Shown here: piece after piece, positions 45,480-55,297 of the stretch
Layout of the letters: every line of letters begins with the position of its first letter
How positions within the stretch are numbered: position 1 is the first letter of the stretch
Origin: Comamonadaceae bacterium
Lineage (GTDB): Bacteria > Pseudomonadota > Gammaproteobacteria > Burkholderiales > Burkholderiaceae_C
Direction: 5' to 3'
NCBI GenBank assembly: GCA_947485165.1
Contig: CANKRG010000002.1
Coordinates: 1 to 61,857 of the forward strand
Length of the DNA stretch: 61,857 nucleotides
Program-made: the position numbers and the translations under genes
Notes under the pieces: model-generated
What the model was told of the DNA's origin: nothing
The model's database searches: none
Seen by the model: only the letters and a program-made list of their open reading frames with translations

Positions 45480-46151
45480 TTATTGGCGAATCACATCCGC
45501 CCCAGCAGGTGGCTTGAAATTGAAGTTATCCGCACCAAACGTCACATTTCGCTCAACATTCGAGAAACTAATCACGGAGCGCTGCCCAAAGCTGTCCAAT
45601 ATTTCCAGTACAGATAGTGAAACACCTGTGTCAGCCGTACCTTTCAAGCCCACTTTGATGCTTTGAATCTGGCCTTCTTTGGCTTTTGGCGTTGCAATCA
45701 CCCATTGCAGCCCATTGGCATCAGGTGCATCTTGTAGTTTAAACTCAGCTTCTAAAGCCTTTAAGCTAGCGGCCGTGGCAATCAATGCAGCAGGCGTAGA
45801 CCCCAAAGCCTGTGCTTGTTTTCTTGCTGTGACTTGGTTCAAATCCACATCAAACAGCCATAACGTGGTGCCGTCTGCGACGATGGTTTGTTCGAACGGT
45901 TTTTTGTAGACAAACTTGAACCGATTCGGTCGTAAAAACTCAAATGCACCACTAGACGTTTTGACCTTGGCAGTCGTTTTTTCAGCCGTGTCTGACTTAA
46001 CTTCTGTCTTCGCCGGGCTGGTCACCAGTTGGCTAAACTCCGCCTTGCCAGATTGTGTTGATTTCAAGAAATTCTCAAGTGCATTTAAACCTGCAGCCGG
46101 CGTATTTATTGCTTGAATAGCTATAAATATAGTAGCAAAATATTTCAACAT
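45480..46151 (-). CDS. lolA: Outer-membrane lipoprotein carrier protein LolA
   Basis: Periplasmic chaperone carrying lipoproteins from LolCDE to LolB. About 223 residues from ATG 46151, 8 nt after the ftsK stop and behind CGGAG; a longer reading runs into ftsK. The signal peptide MLKYFATIFIAIQAINTPAA is encoded by a dispersed repeat. The mature part has the LolA features SGKAEFSQLV, SGAFEFLRPNRFKFVYKKP and TLWLFDVDLNQV. The order ftsK-lolA-rarA is conserved in many proteobacteria. Confidence 0.94.
   Translation of the reverse strand: MLKYFATIFIAIQAINTPAAGLNALENFLKSTQSGKAEFSQLVTSPAKTEVKSDTAEKTTAKVKTSSGAFEFLRPNRFKFVYKKPFEQTIVADGTTLWLFDVDLNQVTARKQAQALGSTPAALIATAASLKALEAEFKLQDAPDANGLQWVIATPKAKEGQIQSIKVGLKGTADTGVSLSVLEILDSFGQRSVISFSNVERNVTFGADNFNFKPPAGADVIRQ
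46091..46140 (-). repeat. Dispersed palindromic repeat, copy 11 (signal peptide of LolA)
   Basis: On the plus strand it reads GCAGCCGGCGTATTTATTG, then AGCTATAAATATAGTAGC. lolA reads it as FATIFIAIQAINTPAA, the same frame as the MltB signal peptide. Confidence 0.9.
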
Positions 46152-46158
46152 AAATGAT

Positions 46159-48498
46159 TTACTCCGTACGCTGTGGCACCAAAATTTCACGCTGTCCGTT
46201 GCTGCTCATCGCGCTGACCATGCCTGCTTTTTCCATGTCTTCGACCAATCTTGCTGCTCGGTTGTACCCGATTTTTAAATGCCGCTGAACGAGTGAAATA
46301 CTGGCTTTGCGGTTCTTCAAAACCACCTCGACAGCTTGGTCGTACATCGGGTCTTTTTCGTTGCTGCTTCCACCGTTGCTGCCATCGCCCATCAAATCAC
46401 CCTCGCCATCGACCGTCCCGCCTTCCAGCACGCCGTCAATGTAATCGGGCTCGCCTTGGGACTTTAAATAAGACACAACGCGGTGAACCTCTTCGTCGCT
46501 GACATAGGCACCATGCACGCGGATCGGCAGCCCAGTGCCGCTGGCCATGTAGAGCATGTCACCCATGCCCAACAGCGCTTCAGCACCCATTTGGTCCAAA
46601 ATAGTGCGGCTGTCGATTTTGCTGCTGACTTGGAATGAAATACGCGTAGGAATATTGGCTTTGATCAAACCTGTAATCACGTCCACACTGGGGCGCTGGG
46701 TTGCCAAAATCAAATGGATGCCTGCAGCGCGGGCTTTTTGCGCCAACCGGGCAATCAATTCTTCGATTTTCTTACCCACGACCATCATCAAATCGGCCAA
46801 TTCGTCGATCACCACCACGATGTGGGGCAAGCGGTCTAGCGGTTCTGGCTCTTCTGGTGTCAAACTGAATGGGTTGTAAATGAATTCACCGCGCGATTTG
46901 GCATCGTCTATTTTGGCGTTGTAGCCTGCCAAATTGCGCACGCCCATTTTGCTGAGCAGCTTGTAGCGTCGTTCCATTTCAGCCACGCACCAGTTCAGGC
47001 CGTGCGCGGCTTGGCGCATGTCGGTCACCACAGGTGCCAGCAGATGAGGAATACCTTCATAAACACTCATCTCGAGCATTTTCGGGTCAATCATCAACAA
47101 GCGTACATCACGTGCTTCGGCTTTGTAAAGCAGTGACAAAATCATGGCGTTGATACCGACCGATTTACCCGAACCCGTGGTACCCGCAACCAGCACATGC
47201 GGCATTTTGGCCAAATCAGCCACCACCGCGTTGCCGATGATATCTTTGCCCAAGCCCATGGTGAGCAGCGATTTGGCTTGGTTGTAAACGTCTGAACCCA
47301 AAATTTCACTGAGCTTGATGGATTGCCTGCGAGCATTGGGCAATTCCAAAGCCATGTAGTTTTTGCCCGGAATCGTCTCGACCACGCGAATCGACACCAA
47401 GCTGAGTGAACGCGCCAAATCTTTGGCCAAGCCAACAATCTGCGAACCTTTGACGCCTACGGCGGGTTCGATTTCATAACGAGTAATCACCGGCCCTGGG
47501 GACGCCAACACCACGCGCACGTCAACGCCAAAGTCTTTGAGCTTTTTCTCGATCAAACGCGATGTCATCTCCAAAGTTTCAGGAGACACCGTTTCTTGCC
47601 GTGCGACTTGACCATCTAACAAACCGACCTGCGGCAATTTGCTGTCCAGCAAATCGACAAACAATGGCTTTTGCCGCTCTTTGGTAACGCGCAAGCTGGG
47701 TGGCGCCTCAGCCAGCACAGGCTCAATGCGCACAGGCGTTGGGTGATGATCGGCAATCACAACCCGCTCATCTTGTAAATCAACTTCACGCTCACGTGCT
47801 GCAGCTTTGCCAAGTGCCATGTCTTGCGCCACTTCGCTTTTTTGCTGTCGCGCAGCTATAAAGGCTTCCAACCACGCACCAATTCCGGATGCGGTTTTGC
47901 TCCACGAAAAATTAAACAACATAGAAGCCGCCATCACACCGACGCCAATGCAGGTCAGTGCTGCACCCGTAAAACCTAGTGCAGATACGCTGAATCGACC
48001 TAAGATATAACCCAAAACACCACCGGCATGGCCAGGCAAATGGGGTTCAAATCTATACAAACGCGCCCATTCGATGGCAGTGCTGACACACAACAAAAGC
48101 ACCAAGCCCAACCAAAACCGAGCACGGACTGGCAATCTGAAATTTGACCGACTGACCATCCCAGATGGCGAGATTTTTTCATGGCGCATCCAAGAGACTA
48201 GCCATGAAAACCATACGCTCGCCAGAGCGGCGATACACCACCAGATGGAAAAACCAAAAAAGAAATAGCTTAAATCTGCCACGTTGGCACCTATACGGCC
48301 ACCCCAATTACTGGTGACGGAACTGATGCCCGTTGTGGACCAAGCCGCATCGCTACTTGTATAACTGATCAGGGACAGCACCCAAAAGACAATAGCGAGA
48401 CCACCCACAACCAAGGCGATTTCTAGTGCAAACCGCTCGGTTGCGGTAGGCTCGCTGCTTGATTGCGAGTTGTTTAAGGTATTTAAAGAATAGCTCAT
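46159..48498 (-). CDS. ftsK: DNA translocase FtsK
   Basis: Septal DNA pump for chromosome dimer resolution, 779 residues. Four N-terminal membrane segments occupy about the first 200 residues. A short linker is followed by the motor with Walker [16 protein letters not shown] and Walker [15 protein letters not shown]. The C-terminal gamma winged helix ([38 protein letters not shown]) reads KOPS sites. The linker is much shorter than in E. coli FtsK (1329 residues), as in SpoIIIE-like forms. Confidence 0.97.
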   Translation of the reverse strand: MSYSLNTLNNSQSSSEPTATERFALEIALVVGGLAIVFWVLSLISYTSSDAAWSTTGISSVTSNWGGRIGANVADLSYFFFGFSIWWCIAALASVWFSWLVSWMRHEKISPSGMVSRSNFRLPVRARFWLGLVLLLCVSTAIEWARLYRFEPHLPGHAGGVLGYILGRFSVSALGFTGAALTCIGVGVMAASMLFNFSWSKTASGIGAWLEAFIAARQQKSEVAQDMALGKAAAREREVDLQDERVVIADHHPTPVRIEPVLAEAPPSLRVTKERQKPLFVDLLDSKLPQVGLLDGQVARQETVSPETLEMTSRLIEKKLKDFGVDVRVVLASPGPVITRYEIEPAVGVKGSQIVGLAKDLARSLSLVSIRVVETIPGKNYMALELPNARRQSIKLSEILGSDVYNQAKSLLTMGLGKDIIGNAVVADLAKMPHVLVAGTTGSGKSVGINAMILSLLYKAEARDVRLLMIDPKMLEMSVYEGIPHLLAPVVTDMRQAAHGLNWCVAEMERRYKLLSKMGVRNLAGYNAKIDDAKSRGEFIYNPFSLTPEEPEPLDRLPHIVVVIDELADLMMVVGKKIEELIARLAQKARAAGIHLILATQRPSVDVITGLIKANIPTRISFQVSSKIDSRTILDQMGAEALLGMGDMLYMASGTGLPIRVHGAYVSDEEVHRVVSYLKSQGEPDYIDGVLEGGTVDGEGDLMGDGSNGGSSNEKDPMYDQAVEVVLKNRKASISLVQRHLKIGYNRAARLVEDMEKAGMVSAMSSNGQREILVPQRTE

Positions 48499-48516
48499 CT
48501 GGAAAAATTAGGGAAT

Positions 48517-48642
48517 TTACAACAGCGCATCACTGCTATTGCGGAGCAAGATCGAACCATCTGCTTGGCTTTCTATATAGCCCTTGTCAATCGAAAACAA
48601 AGGTACTCGACGAATTAAATCTAAATTTGACAAAATAGTCAT
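48517..48642 (-). pseudogene. Probable Crp/Fnr-family regulator remnant upstream of ftsK
   Basis: A 41-codon frame behind an AGGG site starts MTILSNLDLIRRVPLFS, which I recognise as the N-terminus of a Burkholderiales cyclic-nucleotide-binding Crp/Fnr regulator. It continues IDKGYIESQADGSILLR, which resembles the end of such a protein. The cNMP-binding core and the helix-turn-helix are gone. The stop is 18 nt before the ftsK start, so the frame might now act as a translated leader. Without the family memory this would be only a small unknown ORF. Confidence 0.55.
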
Positions 48643-49818
<1,176 letters not shown>

Positions 49819-49830
49819 AACTAAAAACGC

Positions 49831-49846
49831 TATAATCCAAGGCTTT
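49831..49846 (+). promoter_or_regulatory. -10 region of the rpmB-rpmG promoter
   Basis: TATAAT (49831-49836), CCA, then AGGCTTT. No clear -35 hexamer is present at 16-18 nt. The -10 box starts 13 nt after the trxB stop. The layout matches five other promoters of translation genes here. Confidence 0.65.
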
Positions 49847-49983
49847 GCTGCTTATTGCGGTGATTATTTACCGCCATTTCTAATGTTAATTTTTAGCATT
49901 CAGAGATGGCGAGGTGCGGCGAAAGCCGCTAACGCGCGGTCTATATGTTCTATACAGATTGCGTTTTTCTTAGGAGTGTCCTC
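49847..49983 (+). promoter_or_regulatory. Structured leader of rpmB
   Basis: GCGGT (49857-49861) can pair with ACCGC (49870-49874). Alternatively CGCCAT (49872-49877) can pair with ATGGCG (49906-49911). The two share bases 49872-49874 and exclude each other. A GNRA-type hairpin GCGGC-GAAA-GCCGC (49916-49929) follows. This may serve autogenous control; the effector is unknown. Confidence 0.45.
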
Positions 49984-50217
49984 ATGGCACGCGTATGTGA
50001 AGTAACGGGCAAAGGCCCAATGTCGGGAAACAATGTTTCCCACGCCAACAACCACACCAAACGTCGGTTTTTGCCGAATTTGCAATATCGTCGCTTCTGG
50101 ATTGAAGCCGAAAACCGCTGGATTCGTCTGCGCGTTTCAGCTGCAGCCATCCGTTTGATCGACAAAAACGGCATCGAATCCGTGCTCGCAGACATGCGCG
50201 CTCGTGGTCAAGCTTAA
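49984..50217 (+). CDS. rpmB: Ribosomal protein L28
   Basis: Large-subunit protein of 77 residues: [20 protein letters not shown], then [14 protein letters not shown], the L28 signature. ATG 49984 follows AGGAGTGTCCTC; an upstream ATG at 49945 is in the leader and is rejected. It is cotranscribed with rpmG, the standard pair. Confidence 0.98.
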   Translation: MARVCEVTGKGPMSGNNVSHANNHTKRRFLPNLQYRRFWIEAENRWIRLRVSAAAIRLIDKNGIESVLADMRARGQA

Positions 50218-50265
50218 TTCATCCACCCTATAACCCTAGATTCAACCTAGACACGGAGCATCATC

Positions 50266-50433
50266 ATGGCAAAAGGCGGACGCGAAAAAATCAAGCTGGA
50301 ATCAACAGCTGGTACAGGTCATTTCTACACGACTGACAAAAACAAGAAAACGACACCGGACAAAATGCTGATCAAGAAATTTGATCCAAAAGCACGTAAG
50401 CATGTCGATTACAAAGAAGTTAAATTGAAGTAA
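50266..50433 (+). CDS. rpmG: Ribosomal protein L33
   Basis: Large-subunit protein of 55 residues: [33 protein letters not shown], then [20 protein letters not shown]. The zinc cysteines of some L33 forms are absent, so this is the Cys-minus type. It lies 48 nt after rpmB behind CGGAG. Confidence 0.98.
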   Translation: MAKGGREKIKLESTAGTGHFYTTDKNKKTTPDKMLIKKFDPKARKHVDYKEVKLK

Positions 50434-50449
50434 TTCAGTTTTTCTTAGT

Positions 50450-50488
50450 AAAAAGCCCGAAAAACTAAATGTTTGGCGGGCTTTTTTA
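50450..50488 (+). terminator. Rho-independent terminator after rpmG
   Basis: AAAAGCCCG (50451-50459) pairs with CGGGCTTTT (50477-50485) and runs into a T-tract. It ends the rpmB-rpmG transcript; the AT-rich upstream arm may also serve the convergent NUDIX gene. Confidence 0.85.
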
Positions 50489-50503
50489 CTTTCAAAATAC
50501 AAG

Positions 50504-51040
50504 TTATGGCTTTGGCCATTCCACAAACTGCGGCTCGTGACCGCGCGATTTGAGCCAATCTGCCAATGCATAACCCGTACTAGAAGGCCAGCATTTCACC
50601 GTTTGCGTCGAAAACAACCTGAAATCCACCAACTCAGGCGACAAAATCACGTCACCAGAAGCGACGGCATGGTAGGCAATGATGATTTGGTTCATGCGCT
50701 GAAAGTCGTAAACACCAATCAAATTGAGCTCGCTGACATCAAGATTCGTCTCTTCTTTGATCTCCCGCGCGATACCCTCTTTAGGCGTTTCTCCTGCTTC
50801 CATAAAGCCAGTAATCAGCGCAAACATCTTGCCGGGCCATGCTGCATTTTGCGCAAGAAAGATACGTCCTTCATACTCAATCACTGCCGCCAACACGGGT
50901 GTAGGGTTGTTCCAATGAACGAAATCGCAAGCTTCACAGCGCAAGCGCTCTTTCACACCGCCGTCTTCCATGAGCGACACAAAAGCCAAAGGCGCAGCAC
51001 ATTTTGGGCAATATTTGAATAATTGAGTCACAGCAGCCAT
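50504..51040 (-). CDS. NUDIX hydrolase with zinc ribbon (NudC-like)
   Basis: Hydrolase of 178 residues. An N-terminal zinc ribbon (CPKC at 11-14, CEAC near 35) precedes a NUDIX domain whose box reads GFMEAGETPKEGIAREIKEE, then TNLDV. This resembles the zinc-ribbon plus NUDIX part of NADH pyrophosphatases, without their N-terminal domain. The substrate is uncertain. It starts 2 nt after the P450 stop and is probably translated with it. Confidence 0.88.
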   Translation of the reverse strand: MAAVTQLFKYCPKCAAPLAFVSLMEDGGVKERLRCEACDFVHWNNPTPVLAAVIEYEGRIFLAQNAAWPGKMFALITGFMEAGETPKEGIAREIKEETNLDVSELNLIGVYDFQRMNQIIIAYHAVASGDVILSPELVDFRLFSTQTVKCWPSSTGYALADWLKSRGHEPQFVEWPKP

Positions 51041-51042
51041 CT

Positions 51043-52347
51043 TTACTTTGTAGAAAATGGCGCGCTCAAGAACCCCCTGAACCGTGCACGTCCACCGCGC
51101 GTAGGCGACGCAGTTAATTTGTAATTAGGGAACCGTTGCAAAAATATTTGCAATGCCACTCTACCTTCCAATCTAGCCAAATGTAACCCTGCACATTGGT
51201 GAATACCAAAGGCAAACGACAAATGCTTGCAATTCGGCCGCGTGATGTCCATCTCTTCAGCATTCTGAAACTGCGCAGGGTCGCGGTTGGCAGAGCCAAT
51301 GCAAAGCGTGATCAAAGTTCCTTTACGCAAAGACACTTCACCAACAACACAATCTACTGTTGCGCGGCGGTTACCAAGTTGGTTCGACGATTCAAACCGC
51401 AAAAACTCATCGACTGCCGTATTCAGCACATCATCTAACAATGCTTTATCATGTTGCGATTCGCCTATTCGTTTGATAAGCACTTCTTTTTGCGCTGGCC
51501 ATTCTTGCAGCGCAACCAAAGCATTACCGATTAAATTCGTTGTGGTTTCATGCCCTGCGTTCAAAATAAAAATGCAGTTGTGCAGCAACTCATTTTCACT
51601 TAATCGCTGGCCATTATCGCTACGCTCACCTTGAATCAAGCGGGTCAACACATCGCTTTCAGGGTTGCCAGGATGTGCTCGTCTGTTTGCTACCAAAATT
51701 TTCAGGTATTCAAGAAATTCAGCTACAGCGGTATTTCCACGCTGAGCTTGACCAGCAGATATCTTGGGCTCTAACGCACCCAAAATAGCGAGCGACCAAT
51801 CTCTGAGTGGTCCACGTTCATCATGCGGAATATTGAGTAAATTACCAATGACTTCAATCGGAATAGCGGCTGCAAAATCCTCAATCAAATCACCACCGCC
51901 TTGCGCTTCAATATGATCGGCCAGTTTGGCAACTAGCTCTGTCAAGCTGGCTTCCATCTGGTCAATGGCACGCCGCGTCAAAGCGCCCATCATGATTTGA
52001 CGAACCTGTGTGTGCAGCGGTGGGTCGTTAAAAATCAAACTTGTGGTGTGGTGCTCCAACAAATACGGCGCATCGCCAAACTTTGGCGTGAACTCAATTT
52101 TTTTGTCAGAGCTAAAAGTATGTGCGTCCTTATAAACTTGAATCAAATCTTTGTAACGCGTGATAAGCACCGAGCCATCGGGCATGCGTCGCACCGGTTC
52201 GTGCTCTCTTAATGCGGCATAAACCGGGTAGGGATTGCTATAAAAAATGGCTGGCGGACTACGCAAATCCAATGTTGCGGCGATTTCTTTCGCTTGATCC
52301 GCATTGATTTGGGGTGTGATTCCAGCAATAAAATTTGAAGCAGACAT
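51043..52347 (-). CDS. Cytochrome P450
   Basis: Soluble bacterial P450 of about 434 residues. The heme cysteine is in FAFGIHQCAGLHLAR (about Cys385), the I-helix oxygen motif is AGHETT, and the K-helix E-x-x-R is in DEFLRFES. No membrane anchor is present. I chose ATG 52347; a TTG reading starts 4 codons earlier next to the cysM stop. No ferredoxin or reductase gene is adjacent, so electrons must come from elsewhere. Position between cysM and the NUDIX gene suggests cotranscription but no obvious pathway. Substrate unknown. Confidence 0.93.
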   Translation of the reverse strand: MSASNFIAGITPQINADQAKEIAATLDLRSPPAIFYSNPYPVYAALREHEPVRRMPDGSVLITRYKDLIQVYKDAHTFSSDKKIEFTPKFGDAPYLLEHHTTSLIFNDPPLHTQVRQIMMGALTRRAIDQMEASLTELVAKLADHIEAQGGGDLIEDFAAAIPIEVIGNLLNIPHDERGPLRDWSLAILGALEPKISAGQAQRGNTAVAEFLEYLKILVANRRAHPGNPESDVLTRLIQGERSDNGQRLSENELLHNCIFILNAGHETTTNLIGNALVALQEWPAQKEVLIKRIGESQHDKALLDDVLNTAVDEFLRFESSNQLGNRRATVDCVVGEVSLRKGTLITLCIGSANRDPAQFQNAEEMDITRPNCKHLSFAFGIHQCAGLHLARLEGRVALQIFLQRFPNYKLTASPTRGGRARFRGFLSAPFSTK

Positions 52348-52359
52348 AGCCACTTTCAA

Positions 52360-53262
52360 TCAAGCAGGAAACACACCAGTTGAGAGGTATCTATCACCCC
52401 GATCACAAACGATAAAAGCAATCGTCGCATTTTCTACAGTTTTGGCAATTTGCTGTGCCACCCAACATGCACCTGCCGCTGAAATACCGCAAAAAATACC
52501 TTCGTCTTTTGCCAATTGACGGCACATATTTTCAGCATCAGCTTGGCTGACCAGCACCAACTCGTCCACATTGCTGGGATCGTAAATTTTAGGCAAGTAC
52601 TCCGTTGGCCACTTGCGTATGCCAGGTATACGCGAACCCTCAGATGGCTGCGCACCAATGATTTTGATGTTTGGATTTTTTTCTTTCAAAAATCTAGACA
52701 CGCCCGTGATTGTTCCCGTCGTACCCATGGCGCTGACGAAATGGGTGATTTGGCCGTTCGTATCCGCCCATAGTTCTGGTCCTGTCGTCTCGTAATGGCT
52801 GCGTGGGTTGTCTTGGTTGGCGAACTGGTCCAGCACCAGCCCTTTTCCATCCGCTTGCATTTGCTCTGCCAAGTCACGCGCGTATTCCATACCACCACTT
52901 TTAGGGGTCAAAATAAGCTCAGCACCAAAGGCCTTCATGGTTTGCACACGCTCAATAGACAGATCCTCCGGCATGATCAGCACCATGTTGTAGCCCTTAA
53001 TCGCTGCGGCCATGGCCAGTGCGATACCCGTGTTACCCGAGGTTGCTTCAATCAATCTATCGCCCACCTTGATCTGCCCACGCTCTTCGGCACGATTGAT
53101 CATGGACATGGCAGCCCGGTCTTTCACCGAGCCTGCAGGATTGTTGCCCTCTAATTTGCCCAAAACAACATTGTTTTTAAGCTTGTTTTCTGCGGCACCA
53201 ATGCGCTGCAGGGCAACCAACGGCGTTTTCCCGATAACATCTTCAATAGTTAAATAGTTCAT
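52360..53262 (-). CDS. cysM: Cysteine synthase B
   Basis: PLP enzyme of 300 residues making cysteine from O-acetylserine and sulfide or thiosulfate. The PLP lysine is Lys47 in NNPAGSVKDRAA, and the phosphate loop is EATSGNTGIALAMAAAIKGY. It resembles CysM more than CysK (shorter, starting MNYLTIEDVIGKTPLVALQR). It is the first gene of a three-gene unit with the P450 and NUDIX genes and is divergent from tRNA-Leu. Confidence 0.95.
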   Translation of the reverse strand: MNYLTIEDVIGKTPLVALQRIGAAENKLKNNVVLGKLEGNNPAGSVKDRAAMSMINRAEERGQIKVGDRLIEATSGNTGIALAMAAAIKGYNMVLIMPEDLSIERVQTMKAFGAELILTPKSGGMEYARDLAEQMQADGKGLVLDQFANQDNPRSHYETTGPELWADTNGQITHFVSAMGTTGTITGVSRFLKEKNPNIKIIGAQPSEGSRIPGIRKWPTEYLPKIYDPSNVDELVLVSQADAENMCRQLAKDEGIFCGISAAGACWVAQQIAKTVENATIAFIVCDRGDRYLSTGVFPA

Positions 53263-53287
53263 GCCGATAATGTGCCATAAAATGTGT

Positions 53288-53301
53288 CATAATTCGAGGC
53301 T
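53288..53301 (+). promoter_or_regulatory. -10 region of the tRNA-Leu promoter
   Basis: CATAAT (53288-53293), TCG, then AGGCTTC. No clear -35 is present. It follows the same layout as the ribosomal-protein promoters in this window, about 25 nt before the mature tRNA. Confidence 0.55.
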
Positions 53302-53316
53302 TCACACAGTCCAATT

Positions 53317-53403
53317 GCCGGAGTGGTGAAATTGGTAGACGCACGGGACTCAAAATCCCGCGGGGTAAGACCCGTGCCGGTTCGATTCCGGCCTCCGGCA
53401 CCA
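53317..53403 (+). tRNA. tRNA-Leu (CAA)
   Basis: An 87-nt class II tRNA with encoded CCA. The acceptor stem is GCCGGAG/CTCCGGC, the anticodon stem is CGGGA/TCCCG with loop CTCAAAA, and a long variable arm (CGGGGTAAGACCCG) is present. Anticodon CAA reads UUG. Confidence 0.98.
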
Positions 53404-53405
53404 CT

Positions 53406-53442
53406 AAAAACCGTACAACTTTGCGTTGTGCGGTTTTTTTTT
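53406..53442 (+). terminator. Rho-independent terminator after tRNA-Leu
   Basis: AAACCGTACAA pairs with TTGTGCGGTTT with one mismatch, around CTTTGCG, followed by a T-tract. Confidence 0.85.
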
Positions 53443-53553
53443 ACTTTTAAACTTAATTCTACGGGCTTGGTTTAACGCGCGGTTAAATTCCTGCAGTTAG
53501 CAAAATGTCAAGCATTTGACACATTATTGAAATATTCCCAACGGGAGGCTTCC

Positions 53554-54201
53554 ATGTTCTTCGGTAAATTACTGCCCCGCGAAGGCAACTTTTTTGAGAT
53601 GTTTAACCAGCATGCTGACCGCATTGTTGAAGCAGCGCGTGCATTCTCTAAACTGGTAGACAACTACAACGACCCACACCTGCGCGAGCAATACAACCGC
53701 GACGTTGACAATGCTGAACGTGCGGCTGACCGTGTGACACGTGATGTGAACAAAATGCTGCACAAAACATTCATCACGCCGATTGACCGCGAGCACATCC
53801 ACAAACTCATCAACACCATGGACGATGTGGCTGATTTGCTGCAAGATTCCGCCGAAACCATGGCTTTGTACGACGTACGCGAGATGACGCCTGACATCAA
53901 GCGCCTCACAGACATCAGCGTGAAATGTATTGATCGCCTCAAAGACGCGGTCTATTTGCTGGGCAGCATTGCTGACCCTGCAACAGCTGAAACAGCCCTG
54001 AAAACCTGTGAAGAAATTGACCAGCTTGAGTCTGACGCCGACCGCGTGATGCGTAGTGCTATGAGCAAGTTGTTTCGTGAAGAGCCGGATGTGCGTGAGG
54101 TCATCAAACTCAAGGCTATTTACGAACTGCTAGAAACGATCACTGACAAATGCGAAGACGTGGCGAACTTGATTGAAGGCATCATTCTGGAGAACTCTTA
54201 A
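53554..54201 (+). CDS. DUF47 (PhoU-like) accessory protein of PiT transporter
   Basis: Helical-bundle protein of 215 residues in the DUF47/PhoU-like family. ATG 53554 (MFFGKLLPREGNFFEMF) follows GGGAGGCTTCC, better than a TTG nine codons upstream. E/D-rich metal-binding motifs typical of the family (NTMDDVADLLQD, ITDKCEDVANLIEG) are visible. The stop overlaps the pit start (TAATG). Members modulate the neighbouring phosphate transporter. Confidence 0.9.
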   Translation: MFFGKLLPREGNFFEMFNQHADRIVEAARAFSKLVDNYNDPHLREQYNRDVDNAERAADRVTRDVNKMLHKTFITPIDREHIHKLINTMDDVADLLQDSAETMALYDVREMTPDIKRLTDISVKCIDRLKDAVYLLGSIADPATAETALKTCEEIDQLESDADRVMRSAMSKLFREEPDVREVIKLKAIYELLETITDKCEDVANLIEGIILENS

Positions 54202-55208
54202 TGCAAGCCCAAACCGCGTTTTGGATTGTCGCCATGCTGGTGCTGCTGGCTTTGGCATTCGACTTTATGAATGGTTTTCATGATGCGGCCAATTCTATTG
54301 CAACTGTTGTGTCCACCGGTGTTTTAAAACCCGGACAAGCTGTTGTATTTGCTGCATTTTTTAATGCTATCGCCATTTTTGTGTTTGGCTTCGCAGTTGC
54401 TGCGACCGTGGGCAAAGGACTGGTCAATCCAGCTATTGTGGATATTCATGTGGTATTTGGGGCACTGATTGGTGGCATCACATGGAACACCATTACTTGG
54501 TATTACGGTATTCCCAGTAGCTCCTCCCACGCTTTAGCGGGCGGCATTATTGGTGCAGCGGTCACAAAAGCAGGTGCTAGCGCTGTGATTTCAAGCGGCA
54601 TAATTAAAATCGTCATTTTTATTTTTGTCTCTCCTATCTTAGGTTTTGTGCTTGGCTCACTGTTGATGGTCGCGGTTGCTTGGGCATGTCGCAAAACAGC
54701 ACCCTCCAAAGTTGATCGCATTTTCAGACGCTTACAGCTGGCTTCAGCGGCTGCGTTTAGCTTGGGTCATGGTGGCAACGATGCACAAAAAACCATAGGC
54801 ATCATATGGATGCTGTTGATTGCGACGGGCTACTCAGCCGCAGGTGACAAATCGCCACCAATGTGGGTGGCAGTTTGCGCCTACTGCGCCATTGGCGCCG
54901 GCACCCTGTTTGGCGGCTGGCGTATTGTGAAAACCATGGGGCAGAAAATCACAAAACTCAAACCCGTAGGTGGTTTTTGTGCTGAAGGTGCTGGCGCTAT
55001 CACCTTGTTTTTAAACACATTTATGGGTGTACCAGTCTCTACAACACACACGATCACAGGCTCTATCGTTGGTGTCGGCTCGGTTCAACATGCTAGTGCG
55101 GTGCGCTGGGGAGTAGCTGGCAACATTGTTTGGGCTTGGATTTTCACCATCCCTGCCAGTGCTTTTGTTGCAGCTGTTGCATACTGGGTAAGTTTGCAGT
55201 TATTTTAG
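54201..55208 (+). CDS. pit: Low-affinity inorganic phosphate transporter (PiT family)
   Basis: Membrane protein of 335 residues with about ten helices. It carries both PiT signature repeats, DFMNGFHDAANSIATVVST and LGHGGNDAQKTIGI. It transports metal-phosphate in symport with protons. At 335 residues it is shorter than E. coli PitA (499) but normal for the DUF47-coupled subgroup. It overlaps the DUF47 gene by one base. Confidence 0.94.
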   Translation: MQAQTAFWIVAMLVLLALAFDFMNGFHDAANSIATVVSTGVLKPGQAVVFAAFFNAIAIFVFGFAVAATVGKGLVNPAIVDIHVVFGALIGGITWNTITWYYGIPSSSSHALAGGIIGAAVTKAGASAVISSGIIKIVIFIFVSPILGFVLGSLLMVAVAWACRKTAPSKVDRIFRRLQLASAAAFSLGHGGNDAQKTIGIIWMLLIATGYSAAGDKSPPMWVAVCAYCAIGAGTLFGGWRIVKTMGQKITKLKPVGGFCAEGAGAITLFLNTFMGVPVSTTHTITGSIVGVGSVQHASAVRWGVAGNIVWAWIFTIPASAFVAAVAYWVSLQLF

Positions 55209-55222
55209 AAAATTATCGCTCA

Positions 55223-55273
55223 AACTGCTTCTATTTTTATATTACTTCAGGCAGTAAACATACCGGCTAGAGT
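55223..55273 (+). repeat. Dispersed palindromic repeat, copy 12
   Basis: It reads CTGCTTCTATTTTTATATTA, then CAGTAAACATACCGGCTAGAG. It lies between pit and the convergent TM2 gene. Confidence 0.8.
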
Positions 55274-55297
55274 GATTTTTATGCCTTATTTTGAGCA

